DNA of 64,000 nucleotides from Pithys albifrons albifrons. Taxonomy: Eukaryota; Chordata; Aves; Passeriformes; Thamnophilidae. The stretch spans positions 14,870,520 through 14,934,519 of the forward strand of contig NC_092460.1 in assembly GCF_047495875.1 (NCBI RefSeq). The letters are read 5' to 3'. The notes under the pieces were generated by a model that saw only the letters and a program-made list of their open reading frames with translations, made no database searches and was not told the origin of the DNA. Below, piece by piece: positions 26,117 to 38,720 of this stretch. The position numbers and the translations under genes are program-made. Every line of letters starts with the position of its first letter. The first letter of the stretch is position 1.

Positions 26117-27465
26117 CTGCAAAGCAAACAGGAGAGAAGTGAGCCCAGGGGAAAGGAAGAGAACCCAGGCATTGCCCACATCAATCCAAAGACCATGGAT
26201 GCAGCCCCAGCATCCACCATCCCTGTTTGAGGGATATCACAGAACCCTGCCACCCTTCTGCCACACAGGCAAGGGGGCGGGAGGAGGGACTGCAGGCAGT
26301 ATCCTGAAGAAGGGCATCTCAGGCACAGGGAGCCAGTTATTCTCTGCTTGCTCCCTGCTTTTCTGGAGCAAGCTAGTATCTGCATGGAAATCACTGCCAC
26401 TTGAACACAATCCATTACAGCTTGGTGGCTGTTGACATCCCACCAGTGCAGAACAGGTTCTCATTGCACAGGGCAAAGGCTGAATGCAGGTACTTGTGTT
26501 GATGGCCCCCAGCTCTGTGCAGAGCAGAGCAGATCCTTCAAAAATGCTTCAAAACCCGCTTGAAATGCCCCAGTGCTGGGGCCCTGAGGTGCACAGTGCT
26601 GCCCACCCAGATTAACCCCTCTGTGTGCCTGTGCCCACACTTGGGTAGCCAGAGGAGGCAGGAGTCTCCAGGAACAGGATGGGGCAATGCTCAGCACTGG
26701 GGCAGCCTCACTGGGTTCTCAGCCATGAGACTCCTCACCAGCACCGGAGACTGGGCAGCACCTGGGGTACTGGTAGTGCTGGGAAGAAGCTGCAATCTGG
26801 CCTTTCATGGAGCCAAAGGGGAGAGACAGGGGAAGGGTTCCAGGCTTTCCACAGGATCCACTCCACATCACTAAGCAAACAAAGCCAAGAGCAAAACAAG
26901 CACATTTCCCTCCATCCCTCCATCAGCCCCAAGTACCCAGGGATGAGGGCAGCTGCCTGAGAAACTGCCTGCCAGGGCTGTGCATTCTGGTCAGCACCAA
27001 GGCCCAGCTGGAGACAGCACAATGTCCCTGAGCCAGCCCACAGAGCTGAGGGCCACCTGGACCCTCGGGTGCTGGACACCCTCACTGCTCACAGGGTCAT
27101 GGGTTTATCTCGGCAGCCTTGCAGCACCTGGCAAAGCCCATCTGCTCCTCACCACCCATCAGCTTTACAAGGCTCCCACTAGGAATACACACCTCAAGGT
27201 TTCAGCTCCAGGGGCTAATCTGTACAGGGATAACTGGCCACAAGGCCTGTGAGGCTGTTGCAGCCCAGGAGAGCTCCCTAGTGAGCTAGTAGCAGTTGTA
27301 TCAAGTGAAGATGTGCTTTACAGCACATGCTGCTGCATCACTTGCTCCTTGTTTCCCTGCATCCCCAGTGGGATAGGACATGGTCTGCTTGACGCAAGGG
27401 ATGTCAGCGGCCAGAGCATGGGGGGAGAGGCAAGCCCTGGCTGCTTTCAGACACTGAATTGGCTG

Positions 27466-27485
27466 GGAGGAGGAGGAGGAGGAGA
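27466..27485. repeat. (GGA)n simple repeat
   Basis: About six GGA units in a purine-rich stretch. Confidence 0.8.
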
Positions 27486-28464
27486 AAGGGTGACATCTTG
27501 GACCAAATGACAACATCAAATCACCAGCTGGGCAGCACCACAGGTTCACATAAATGCCCATAGGATTACCTGTGATACTTCACACACAACTTTCATGCTG
27601 TGAACCACAAATACCAGGGTGAAAAAGCACTCCCATATTCACTGGGAATGTGACATGCTGGTGGGAGCCCATGGGCCTGGTAGTGAAGTCACTTACATCC
27701 CTGGGAATTTATTTCCCCAGGGCCTGGAGAGTACTTGGCTAGAAGAGCACCCCCCCAAACCCACACCCACACCCCCACCCTGGGCACAGCCACACATGTC
27801 ACAGATGCTGTCCCGATTGTCACCAGTTCCTCCAGAGCTCCCATCAGCACACAGGGTGCAAAATGCCTCAGCCCTTCCAAATGGATGCTGAGGGGAAAGG
27901 AAGTCCCCAGGTGCCACAGCATCTCCTTCACCTGTCCCTGTTGCCTATGGGAAAGTGGCAGCCCCACTGCCACCAGTGTGGCTGCAGCAGGGCCATGACA
28001 GCAGATGCTGTATTTCTGTGAGCATGGCAGAGCACAGGCACTCAAAAATGAGGTGACAAGTGGTGAAAGACATCATAGATCTGCCCCTCCCCAGCCTGAG
28101 AATGCAGCTTGTTTTTATCAGATGTAGGGAAACACGAATCCATCACTGCAAAATCTTGGCACACACTGGTCGAAACTTTCCTGTTTAATCTTTTCTCTTT
28201 CTCTTAATCTTGATTTCCAAATCAAAGTTCTTGTTTTCAATGGCCAGCATTCAAGGGGAAAGATCAGCTATCAGCTAAACATTTAAACAAAATCCTTATG
28301 GCTCCAGTGGCAGAGAGAAGGAAATGGGAGATAATGCTAGGCTGGACAGAAAAACCAAGTGATGGGGATTTTCAGCGCAGTTTTGCAGGGTCTCACCTGC
28401 ACAGTCACATCCCTGCCTCCCCTGGAGCTGCCTAGAAAAGCTGTGGCCCAATTCTGCTTCTCAT

Positions 28465-28620
28465 CCCCCCAAGCTTTTGTGCTCTGTTTATATATTGAGA
28501 TGGCTGATTAAAGACAAGCATTTATTCTGAGTTGCGTTTAAGGCAGCGGTGATGAAATATGCATTTTTCTATACTTGATAAGAATGTGTTTATTATGGGC
28601 TGGGGTAAGATTTATGGACA
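28465..28620. promoter_or_regulatory. Candidate regulatory island
   Basis: Contains TTTATATATTGAGATGGCTG, ATTAAAGACAAGCATTTATT, GTTGCGTTTAAGGC, GATGAAATATGCATTTTTC and TTGATAAGAATGTG. Unique AT-rich sequence, function inferred. Confidence 0.25.
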
Positions 28621-29394
28621 TCTTTAACTATTCATCGCCTTGTGTGAGGTGCCTGGAGGGCTGCAAATGGTGCAGTAAGGGATGGCTACGCCCAGGAACA
28701 ACACTTCGACAGAAGATATTTTTCCTCTGGAAAATGTCAATTTGTCAAAGTCAATCCAGACACAACTTTGGTTTAAAAAAAAAGAGAAACCCAGATGTTC
28801 TTGTTTGATAAATAGCAAGTTGCAGGGATGGAGGGGGGGACCACAGCAGGATGGCACAGTTGTAGCAGGGTTCTGTGCTGGCTCCTGGCTGTCACTGGAC
28901 ACCCAGCCCTGGAGAAGTGCCTCCAGAGTCTCCCAGCTGTTGCTTCTGCAGCTTGTTCCTTGCTAAAGACATTTTGGTCCCATGACCAAGATGGTGACTG
29001 GGAGGAGGGAGGGACCATGCGAGCAGTCAGCCATCCCTCCTCTGCTCCTCTCCATCCATGTGCGGGGAACAGGCCTGGAGTGATGCCATGGTGGGGCCTC
29101 CCTTGGGAGCAGTCCCATCCTGTCTCATCCCTGCCTGGTGCTAGAGAGAGACCCATCCAATCCGGAGATTGGCTGCTGACATGAATGGGATGCATGATTG
29201 CTGGATTCAGGACCTTCCAAAACTGGCAACAAGGATGGGGCCCCTGAGGGGACTATTTGAGACAGAAGGACCTGGAGTTGTGTGTTAGGGCAGGGAAGAT
29301 GTTCCTGCTCCCACAACCCGCCCTGACATCTCCACAGGGAAGGTGAGGGGTCTATCTGGAACCACACACTGCTGCAGGACGTCCCCATTAATGC

Positions 29395-29500
29395 CAAATG
29401 AGTTTATCATGAATAATGTTATTGTGATCGATACAGCTCAAGGATTATTTCTAATCCTTAATAATGATTAAACCATTATTTTTCAAGTGTTACAGATCAA
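29395..29500. promoter_or_regulatory. Candidate regulatory island with inverted TAATCC pair
   Basis: Perfect inverted repeat 29,440-29,459: AAGGATTA, spacer TTTC, TAATCCTT. Each arm carries TAATCC, the core of K50 (OTX/PITX-class) homeodomains. It is followed by TTAATAATGATTAAACC and CCATTATT, and preceded by TGAATAATGTTATTGTG. Motif evidence only. Confidence 0.3.
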
Positions 29501-31689
29501 TCAGTCCAGCTCAAGGTGCACTGTGTGCAGAGACTGTGAGATCACCAGGATGCAGGCAGCACACCAGAGCCTGGTGGAGTACATGGCAACCACCAAAACC
29601 TGCTGGGGTTGCAGACCTGGGGTCATCAATTGTGTGGTTTCAACAGCAAGAAAAATTAGAGGAATTACCAAAAATAAAGCACAGCTAAGAAATACCTGCA
29701 AATTTCCAGGAGGCTGTGGTGCAGGGACTACCCTGGCACTTTAAAGAGCGCAGTTCTTTCCCCAGAAGTCAACCAGGGCTAAGGACAGGAGATTTAGAGG
29801 CTGAAAACACTGAATTGAAAGGACTCTGAAGGTCATGAAAGGCCAGCAGGAGATTTGCAAGGGATTGGTGTCTGGAGATCTCAACGGCGGGGTCTGTGAG
29901 GGGGAAGGTGCTGTGCCGGCTTTATCGTGCCCTGGCCTCGTTTGTATTCCGTGTGGTGCTCCTCTCTGCCTCACTGCTCACCCAGGCACATCCAGCAGGA
30001 GCTCCAGCTCAGCACACAGGCTCGCCTGGGATTAAGGAGCCTCAGGGATGCTATGGACTTGGGGTGGGCAGGTGGCAGCAAAGGTGGCATGGCTGGGGAT
30101 GTGCCTCCCTCCCAAAAGCTGTGCAGGAAAGGAAAGGGGGGACAAGGTGGGTGACCTTCCATCTGCCCAGACGATGGCAGCTCCAGACACACAGCTGCTG
30201 CTTTCCCCCTGCTTTGCTCCAGGATCTCACTTCTCAGCCCAATCACAAACAAGTTCACTCACCCCTCCTGCAGCTTGGCTCACCCACAGGTGCTCACCCA
30301 CAGCAGCACCTTTTGGGGGCAGTTGGTCTGATTCCCTGAAGCTGCTGAGAGTGTAATGGTAGGAAAAGCATTGGGGCTTGCACAGGCAGGGACCACAACC
30401 TCCTCTCTATTTGGGAGGACTGTCCCTGCTGTTGGCATCCCCACTGCTTGAGGAGCCAGCACAGGAGGAGTCAGGGGGATGATGCTCACTTCCTCCTTGC
30501 CACCCCTTCTCCTCCATCACAACTGGGGCTCTCCTGCATTGCTCCAATATTTTAACACAGAGTTTTTCCAAGGGAAAACCATCCAATGATGTGGTAAATC
30601 TCTTCTCCCAGCACCTCCATGGCAGTTAGCATGCCCTGACTGCTCCCACCCCAGGCAGATCAGTGGGTTTAACTTGGGAGGCAGCAGAGCAGAGCCCAGA
30701 GTGGCACAGGGAGGCCAAAGGACAAGGCTGGATTTATAAAATGGAATTACGGCAAACACTCTGCAAGAGGAGACCAAGCAGCCCTGTGTAACAGCAGCAA
30801 TGCTACCACTGTGTCCCAAGACTCCACACAGGCTCCCCTGGGGGATGATGCTGGGGGATGTTCCTTGGGGAGCCTGGGATGATGTTCCTGGCCTCTCCCT
30901 GCAGCTGATATAGAAGGGCCCAGCAATGGCCCATCACGAAGCAGCTGTGTATGCCCAGGGATATTTGCTCTGAGGGAGAGCTGCTCCTGAAAAGCCTTAA
31001 TTTAACTCCCTCAGTGAGACTGTTATCACCCTCATCTCAGCACCTTTTCCAGTGCCTTGAAGTGTGTTAACCTCCCGCACCTGAGCACACAGCTGGAAGG
31101 GGAGTTGTTTGCTGGAGATTCAAACAGCCTTGTGCTATCAGGCTGGAGAGTGCCACGAACATCAGACCATCCAGCCCTCCTCCCACAGCAGGAAAACGCT
31201 GGTGAAAGATTAAGGTGAGAAAGCGAAAACCAAACACACACGACAAAGCCAAGGAACCCAAGCCCCAGGCAGGAAAATCCCCCAGGAATTGGTTTTGCAG
31301 CTCTTCCTCCTCCACAATGAAGAAATGAGTATGGCATAAGCCGTCTTCTTTAGCACCAACCCCTCCTCCATGGACAGCACGCCCTGAAACCGCACCTGTC
31401 ACTGCAGAGCATCCAGAGAGTGGAAAGCCCATTCCGTATGTTTCACACACCTCTGTCCTTTCTGCCTACATGCATCAGGGCAGAGGGCCTCTTCTCACGG
31501 TCTCCCCTCTTGCCACCAGTTCCAGGGTGCCTCCAACTCAGCTCACTCTCTCAACCCCAGTCCATCCTCTCCCCATTCACAGAATTCATCCCTAAGCAAA
31601 CCCTACCAACAGTGCACAAACCACCATCAAAAAATGATCAAGCAGCAACAAAAGATGACAACCCCCTTATATACACATAGGGACTATAA

Positions 31690-31920
31690 ATCTTGAGTAA
31701 ACACTGTAAAGCAGCGAAGCATCTCATCCTGTAATAATCTCTGAGACAGTTGATCCCAGGGCTCTTATTACCCCTGCAGCCGCCATCCAAAATCCAGTCA
31801 GCAGCAGGCTCAGCCACGGCTGAGTATTGATCAAGGAGGCAGCTTCAAATATGCTGCAACATTTTTCTTTCAAAGCACTAACTTGTTTGTCAATAATTCC
31901 CTTGGATGTGCAGAAGGAAA
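31690..31920. promoter_or_regulatory. Candidate regulatory island
   Basis: Contains GAGTAAACACTG (forkhead GTAAACA), CCTGTAATAATCTC, GAGTATTGATCAAGG, CAAATATGCTGCAAC and TTTGTCAATAATTCCC. Mixed AT/GC, not simple sequence. Inference only. Confidence 0.22.
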
Positions 31921-34900
31921 GGGGTAGACAGAGCCCATCTCTCCTCCTCTAGTGCCTGGATCCAGCCTGTGCATGAGGGAGGATGGAGTTGGAGCCAGCA
32001 CTGGCTGCTAATATTCTCCTGCTCATGGGAGGGAAAATAAAGATCCAGTGACTAGTAAAGAGCAGGTGGTAAATCCTTCAAGGGCTTCCAGACCCTGGTG
32101 CTGTACCAGCTGGTGCTTACTGCCGGGGTCTGGCAGGGCAGCAAGCGGGGACACCTCTGCAGAGTCAGCCCTGCCAGCACTGAGGGTCACAAGTGCAAAC
32201 CTAGAGCTAAACCAGAGCCAGAGCTGCTTCAGACCCCACACAGGGCAGTGGCACAGCCAACACCCAGCCCTGTGGGCCTGGGATGAGCTCCACAGCCACA
32301 ACTTCCATCATTTTACTGACCATCTCACCAACTCATGGCTCTATAGACCAGCTCTTGTTCCCCTGCCAGCATTTCTCCCTGCTCCTTGTCCAGAGACACA
32401 ATTTTTACCAGTGAAAAACACCATCACCATCCTAACAATCATAGGGAGGGGAGGAGTGAAACATCCCAAGAGAAGAGGTACCCATGTGTTTGCAGATGGA
32501 GGAGGAGGAAAGAGATGTTTCTCACCATGTTTCTCCTACCCCAAAATATCACTCAGACCTCCAGAAGAGCTTAACGTCTCACAAACAGCAAAGCACCAAG
32601 GGCAAAAGGACAGTGCAGAGAACCAGGAGTCCTGTGGCATGAGCCGTGCCTGGCGCACTCTTCAGCTCTTCTCCCCTTGGAGAAAAGCCTCTCTATGTCA
32701 CCCTTCTCTTGCCCTCCACAAGGATGGACACTTGTATTTCAAAATCACAAGCAGAGGAGCAGCTCTGCCCCTGCTCCCCATCATCCCAACTGCTCCCTAG
32801 GAGAGGAGGAGAAGGGCAGGGGCACTGTGCCCTGTCAACCCTAGGGACCAGCAATAGCAAACCTCAGCTCAGCTGCTCAGCTCCTGTTTTCACCAATACA
32901 ATGTCAAATAACCACTGCCCCATCCCTCCTGGGAGAGGAATGGCATGCACCACAGTGCAGGATCTGTCCCCACCTCCTCCAGCAGTGAGACAGAGCTGTG
33001 GAATGCAGGATGGGAGAAGGGGCCAGGCACAAGCAGCTGCAGGCACTTGGCCTCTCTCACCATCCCCTTCCCCAGCAGGAGTGTCCACCCACACCGGCAC
33101 TGCTGCTTCCTGCAGCCTCCTGCCTTTCACCCTGGATGTATGGCAGCAAACTTTGTTCCTACATTAGAGATGACTTTAAACTGTATTGCTAAATACTATC
33201 ATGCTCAAGTCCTGGTGGAATGTGCTTCTGCCTGGCTTTGGGATGCAGGCGGTCCCTTGGGAAGCCAAACCAGGCACACTTGTCTCCTCTGCTCAGGATC
33301 TGAGAAAAACCACTTTTCTGCATCCTTTTTGCCACACTATTTGAAGTCATGGTAGCCTTCTGCATCTTCTGTACTTGATGGAGAGGAAAGCAGAGACCAC
33401 TGCTCTGAGATCCCAATATTCATCCAGAGGAAGAGCCAAGCAGGAGCACTCTGTTGCCCTGTGGCAGCACAGCTCTCCATGCTGTCCATGCCCAACAGTT
33501 TTAAACTGCTCATTTCACACCTCTTGCTTTCTTCTGAGCATCAGCTCACAAGATGAGCAGGGCAGAGAAAGCCCAGTCTGTTCCTGATGGAAGTTCTGAT
33601 CACTCCCAAAGTAGTTAGATCTGTTAAGGTCTAACTGGTCTTATATTACCTAATCAAAATCCTGGCCCACAAGGAACAAAGTCTCTCTTGGGACAGAGCT
33701 GGAATATTCACAACTGCTTCATAGGAGGTGCTGAAGGGCTGGGGCAGGTCAGCAGAATCAGAGAGGGGTGATGGATACAAACCACCTGAAAAACATGGCT
33801 CCAGTAATGTTCTACAGTTGTGGCTGGGACAGAGATGTCCCAGGAGAATCAGGGCTGCCCATTCCAGTCCAAGCCCCTCAGTAAGCAGTAAGTGCAGCAT
33901 CACTGCCCTGGACAGGCTGCCAGGCACACACACCAGAGTTAAAAGCCTGACAAGTGCCACTACCCATGGCTCTTGTCATTGGCTGCTTTGGGGACTGCTA
34001 AACCAGGGTCCTGCTGTGTGCTTGGAGACAGGGCATGGCAGGGACAGGGTGGGCGAGCTACTGGGCACAAATACAGCATCTTGGCACAGCACAGTGGGTC
34101 TGCCAGAGCCCTGGAAGGGCTTGGGGACTCCCCTGCTGGGTGACAAGCAGCTTCTTGCTGCACAATAAGGTTTCAGATGACCAGAAATAATTCAGGTCAA
34201 GATGCATTTGCTGGAAGGTCAGGGCTGGGGAAATGTGACAGCAGGCGATTCAACAAGCTGAGGAGGAGGAGATGGTGCTGCCCTGGGCTTCTTCCAGCTC
34301 CTTTTTCCCCTGTACCAACATGCTGTGGCTCCCATGGAATGGGTGAGCGGTGGGGCAGACTGGAGGGATGTTGCTCCCACAGAGAGTTTTGGGAGATGGA
34401 GCCTTATGGCACAAGGTCCCAGGGCAGGCTCAGCTTCTGCAGTGTTGAGAGGGTCAGCAAACACCTTTGTGAGTGCTCCAGTTGCTCCAGCCCCATCTTC
34501 TCCCAGATAAACTCCAAACATTCAATCCAATGGTGGTCTCTAGACCACACTCAAATAACCTGTGGAGCTCCTGTTGCGATCATCAAGAAGGACTTGTCAC
34601 AGTTCAAAATCCATTACAATAACCACAAGGCGTTTCAGCAGCAATTATAAGAGATAGTTTCACTTAAAAATCAATTTTACTTAGAGCTTGGAGGAAAAGG
34701 GGTTTTTTTAGAATAAAGGAAAAAAAAAAAAGGAAGTGATACAGCTTCTCACTTGGGCAGGAGGAGGAGGAATTTGCCTGGCCAGGTCTTAGCAGCCAGA
34801 GTCTTCAAAGAAAAAAAATAAATCCTTCCTTATCATTATCCTCCCTTATTTTGGAGAAATAAGTCCCATGTGAAGATGAGAAGAAGTTCAAGGAGTGGCT

Positions 34901-37900
34901 CCCCCTTCCCTGTGGTGCTCTGCATGGTTCTAACAACAGAGAAACTCCTGTAAGATGCAGGAGGGCATCCCTGAAAACCCAAAATGCAGCCCACACCCCA
35001 GCAGGCCCCCACCTCCCTGCTCCATGAGGATGAGGCCTTTAGTGCCTTTGAAATCCTCCCCTTTAGCTCTTTGCCTTTCATTCAAGTGGAGGCTGTTGAA
35101 AGTTTGTACAGGAAACCACTTACAATCGATTTATTTTAAGGCATCACCTCTTGCTGAGCTGTGATGTGCGAGCTTTAAAAAGCACCTCATTTATTATCTG
35201 CTGCCGCGCGGGGATTTCCATGCAGCACCACCACGGCACAGCCAGAGCTCCTCCAAGATGGAACTTTTATGGTAAGGCAGATTTTTGGCATGCAGAAATT
35301 CCCCCAAGAAAGCACCAAAATATCACCACCCTATGACCCCAGTAAGCCCCAAGAGAAGCCCTCAAAACTTCTTCACTTGAAACCCTTTGAGGACACATTT
35401 GGTATCTTTCTTGTGTCCCCCAGTGCCACCAGCCACCCTCCCACAGCCTGAGAGTGGTGGGACATGATGGGCAGTAACTCAGGCCCTCATTGTCACAGCA
35501 ATAGAAATACAACCAGGGCAGTTTACACTGTCAGTTTAAAACAGCAAACAAAAGCAACTGCACTGCAAAAAGGATTTCCTAGTGGTGTTTTGCTCTAAAA
35601 ACAAGCACCACAGTAGGAACCAGCTTTGCTCAAACTTTCATAAAACCAGAAATGAAGCCCCTGAAGCTCCAGGTGGGATGGGAAAGTTTCAGGGAAGTGG
35701 AAGTGAGCAAACCCAGTCCCAGGAGCAAGAGGGGTTGTGCCACAGAAGAGAGGGAATGGCAAAAAAGGAGAGGGAGATGACCCAGAGCAAAAGAAATGTA
35801 CTGTCTAAGTGGTGCCCATGAAGACCTGAGAGGAAACCACCAGGAGTAAAGCATCCCAAGGAGGACCCATGGCTTTAGGTGCTGCAGACAGGTGCAGATG
35901 GAGCAGCAGGATGCCAAGCAAAGACTTGGGAATGCTGGGAGGCCTCTCAGAACCCACCCATCACTGCAGTTTCACAACAGTTACATGTAAAGATGGCCTG
36001 ACGGTCTATCAGGCAAATGATGTGCTTCCTTTTGAAAGTCCATTATTAAAAACTGACACAACAGAAATGTAAGAAAAGTCTTCTGGAGTTGGACTTGGCC
36101 TCTAAACACTGGCCATGCTGGGATTGCCATTGCCTCAGAAACACATCCAGCACACAGGGAAAAACAATAAAATGCCTGAAACTTAACACACAGATCTCAG
36201 GCCATCTCCCTGCCCTGGCCTTGTTTTGCCAGGGCAGTTATTCTGCTTTCCTGAGCAACACAGGAGGGTTGGCTGAGTGGCCCCTTGGATCAATGGGATC
36301 ATTCACATTCTTCAGCCCAGTGTCCAGATTTGAGAAAGGACTGTTTACCCCTTTTTTGAGACCAAGATGCTCACTGACCCCCTCCTGGCCCTTCAGACTT
36401 CTGCTCCTCAGCAAAGCTCAAAGCTCAAGCTCTTCAGGCTTCATGACTCTTCAGTAATATATCCCAATATGCCTTCCCACTCCTCTGCCTCTTTGTTCAA
36501 AGCCCCACATACTCACACACTATTTTCTTTCAGTCCCTATCCCTGTACTGATGCTTATGGACCACATGACAAATCCAGGCTGTGCTGGTGAACTGTTATG
36601 GTTGTTGCTTTGCTTTTGCTCTCTATTCACCTGTTCTCTCTTGTATGAAGTTTAAAATTTAAGCATCATTCAACTTTGCATTTTTACAGCACAGCAAGCC
36701 CAATTCATGGCCCAGCTTCCACCATGGAGGTCTCATGCCCACCCTTGTGTCTCAACATCCAGCCCAATCCCTGGCAGATGTGCCCACTCTCCTTCACTCC
36801 ATGTTTCTCCACTTGCTGGTTTACACAGACTCCTATCATTCCTGTAATATCATTTTCCTGATGAGCCTCAATGCAGATCCACTCCTGACTCTGTTATCAT
36901 CTTAATTTCTTTCTTTGCTTCTTTCTTTCCTTCTCATGGTCCTTTTGCAAGGAGAGCACTCTCATGGCCTACAGCAAATCTAGGCACGGCTCCTGCCTGG
37001 CACATGTGATGCCCAGAAAGCACTGGTGCTAATAAAGCCCCTCTAACAATAGCTCAGCTCCCCTCCCTCTCCTTCAACAAGTGTGACTGCCTTCCATTCT
37101 TACAGTACATAAAGATCCACCCAAGTCAAGGAGGAGAAACTCAAAGCTCATGTCCCAAAACCAGGACAACTTATCACTACACCCATTTCTTGGGCTTCAT
37201 CTTTATTAATTCAATCTGAGATACGTCCTCACTGCAGAACCAACCCCCTGAGGAGCCTCTTCCTTCCCTTGGGCACATGGCTCCAGCATGGCTGGAGCCC
37301 CACAGCCCTTCCTTGGGGTCTGTGTTTGTGAGGAGAAATCCTTTTCAGCTCAGGTTTTCCCTATGGAAACAATGGGCTGCTGCAGCAGCTCCTCAAGGGC
37401 AGCATCACTGCTGGGAGCCTGCAGTGCCCTTCCCTCTGTCCTGCTTCAGCAATGTGTTTCGCTGCTCCTCTTAAACCCAAAATTCAAGGCAACTTGACAC
37501 TTTTTGTTTTAAAGACCGAGGAGGGGGAGGAGAAACTGGGGAAGAGCTTCCCTAAGGGAAAAGCCATCAACTGGAACAAGTTTTCAACAACTACACGTTT
37601 CTTGACCTTTTCCACAGTCATATCTTTAATGTTTCATGGACAGATTTGATAAAAAGAAAAAATTAATAAAATAGATTTCATTTTTTAAAAAAGGTCAGGA
37701 CATGTGTTACAGGGAAAAACTCATTTAGGTCCCTACCTGCTGCCTCGTGGATGCCAGGGAGCCCTCCCCTGCCTCCCACCCAGGGTGCTCCAGCCCAGGC
37801 ATCCACCTCCACACCTTGCTTTTCAGTGCATTCAGAGTTTGATCTCTTCGGGACTTTTCCTTTCCCTGCCAGACATGGAATCAGGAACCATGAGCATTTG

Positions 37901-38394
37901 GAGAAGCTGACAAATGCATGAGAGCCACAAATATTTGGTGGGATGTTGCCCATCTAACCTGGAGAGGCAGCCAGTGAGAATGTGGAGAAGATGCTCGTCC
38001 AGGTTTCATCACTGATCTTTTACCTGCAGCTGCTCAACCTTGGGCCCAAAGTTTTCCCCAGATGTTTAGGTAAATGTTGAGGCTGTTGCCATGCATGATC
38101 CATGCACAGCAGAACAAGCAACATTTGCACTCTCTTGTTCACCGTGATGGCATTTTTATGGCTCTTGCACCCACCCCATGAACATCTGTCTGTGGAAACA
38201 AACGTGAGTCCCATCCACTGTTTTTGAGCTTGGGCTTGTCTAGAGCAAGCAAAGCAAAATGAATTATCCAAGCACAGAGCCAATTCCTGCTGATCAAGAT
38301 GTTTTAAAGAATAAATGGTATTTAATAGCAGCTCCTTCCTGGCTGGCCCAGCAGACTGTTCCCAGAGACTCAGAGACAAAAGCGGCCTGGATGC

Positions 38395-38720
38395 TGCTAA
38401 GGACATTTGTATTATTAAGCCCAATCTGCAATTAGAGCAGACTTCTGTCTAACTTCAGCCTCTTTTCACCATTTCCTCATTTTTTTATTCGCTAAGAACA
38501 AAATATTATTCATCAAAGTTTGCAAAAAAAATTGCGAATGACTGCGATAACATCATATAAGTTATTAAGTGGTGACAATGGGGGACAATTACAGTATATA
38601 GTCCATTATACAGCACTGCCGTTGGGATGAATCAAAGTAAAACACACGGTGAATGGTGAGGAGCTTATTAACAGGAGCATTAGTGTGCCAGAGCATAATA
38701 CCTGCCATTCAGCCCCGGAG
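38395..38720. promoter_or_regulatory. Candidate regulatory island (largest)
   Basis: A 320-bp unique AT-rich block with GTATTATTAAGCCC, CTGCAATTAGAGC, AACAAAATATTATTCATC, GCGATAACATCATATAAG, GGACAATTACAGTATATAG and GATGAATCAAAGTAAAAC. It keeps several CpGs (TTGCGAATGACTGCGATAAC) despite high AT. Composition and motif density resemble deeply conserved vertebrate enhancers; not tested. Confidence 0.3.

Noticed and set aside
32048..32800. Plus-strand open frame of 250 codons
   Set aside because: Composition like translated intron (many Ser, Pro, His), no recognisable motif, no promoter or poly(A) context.
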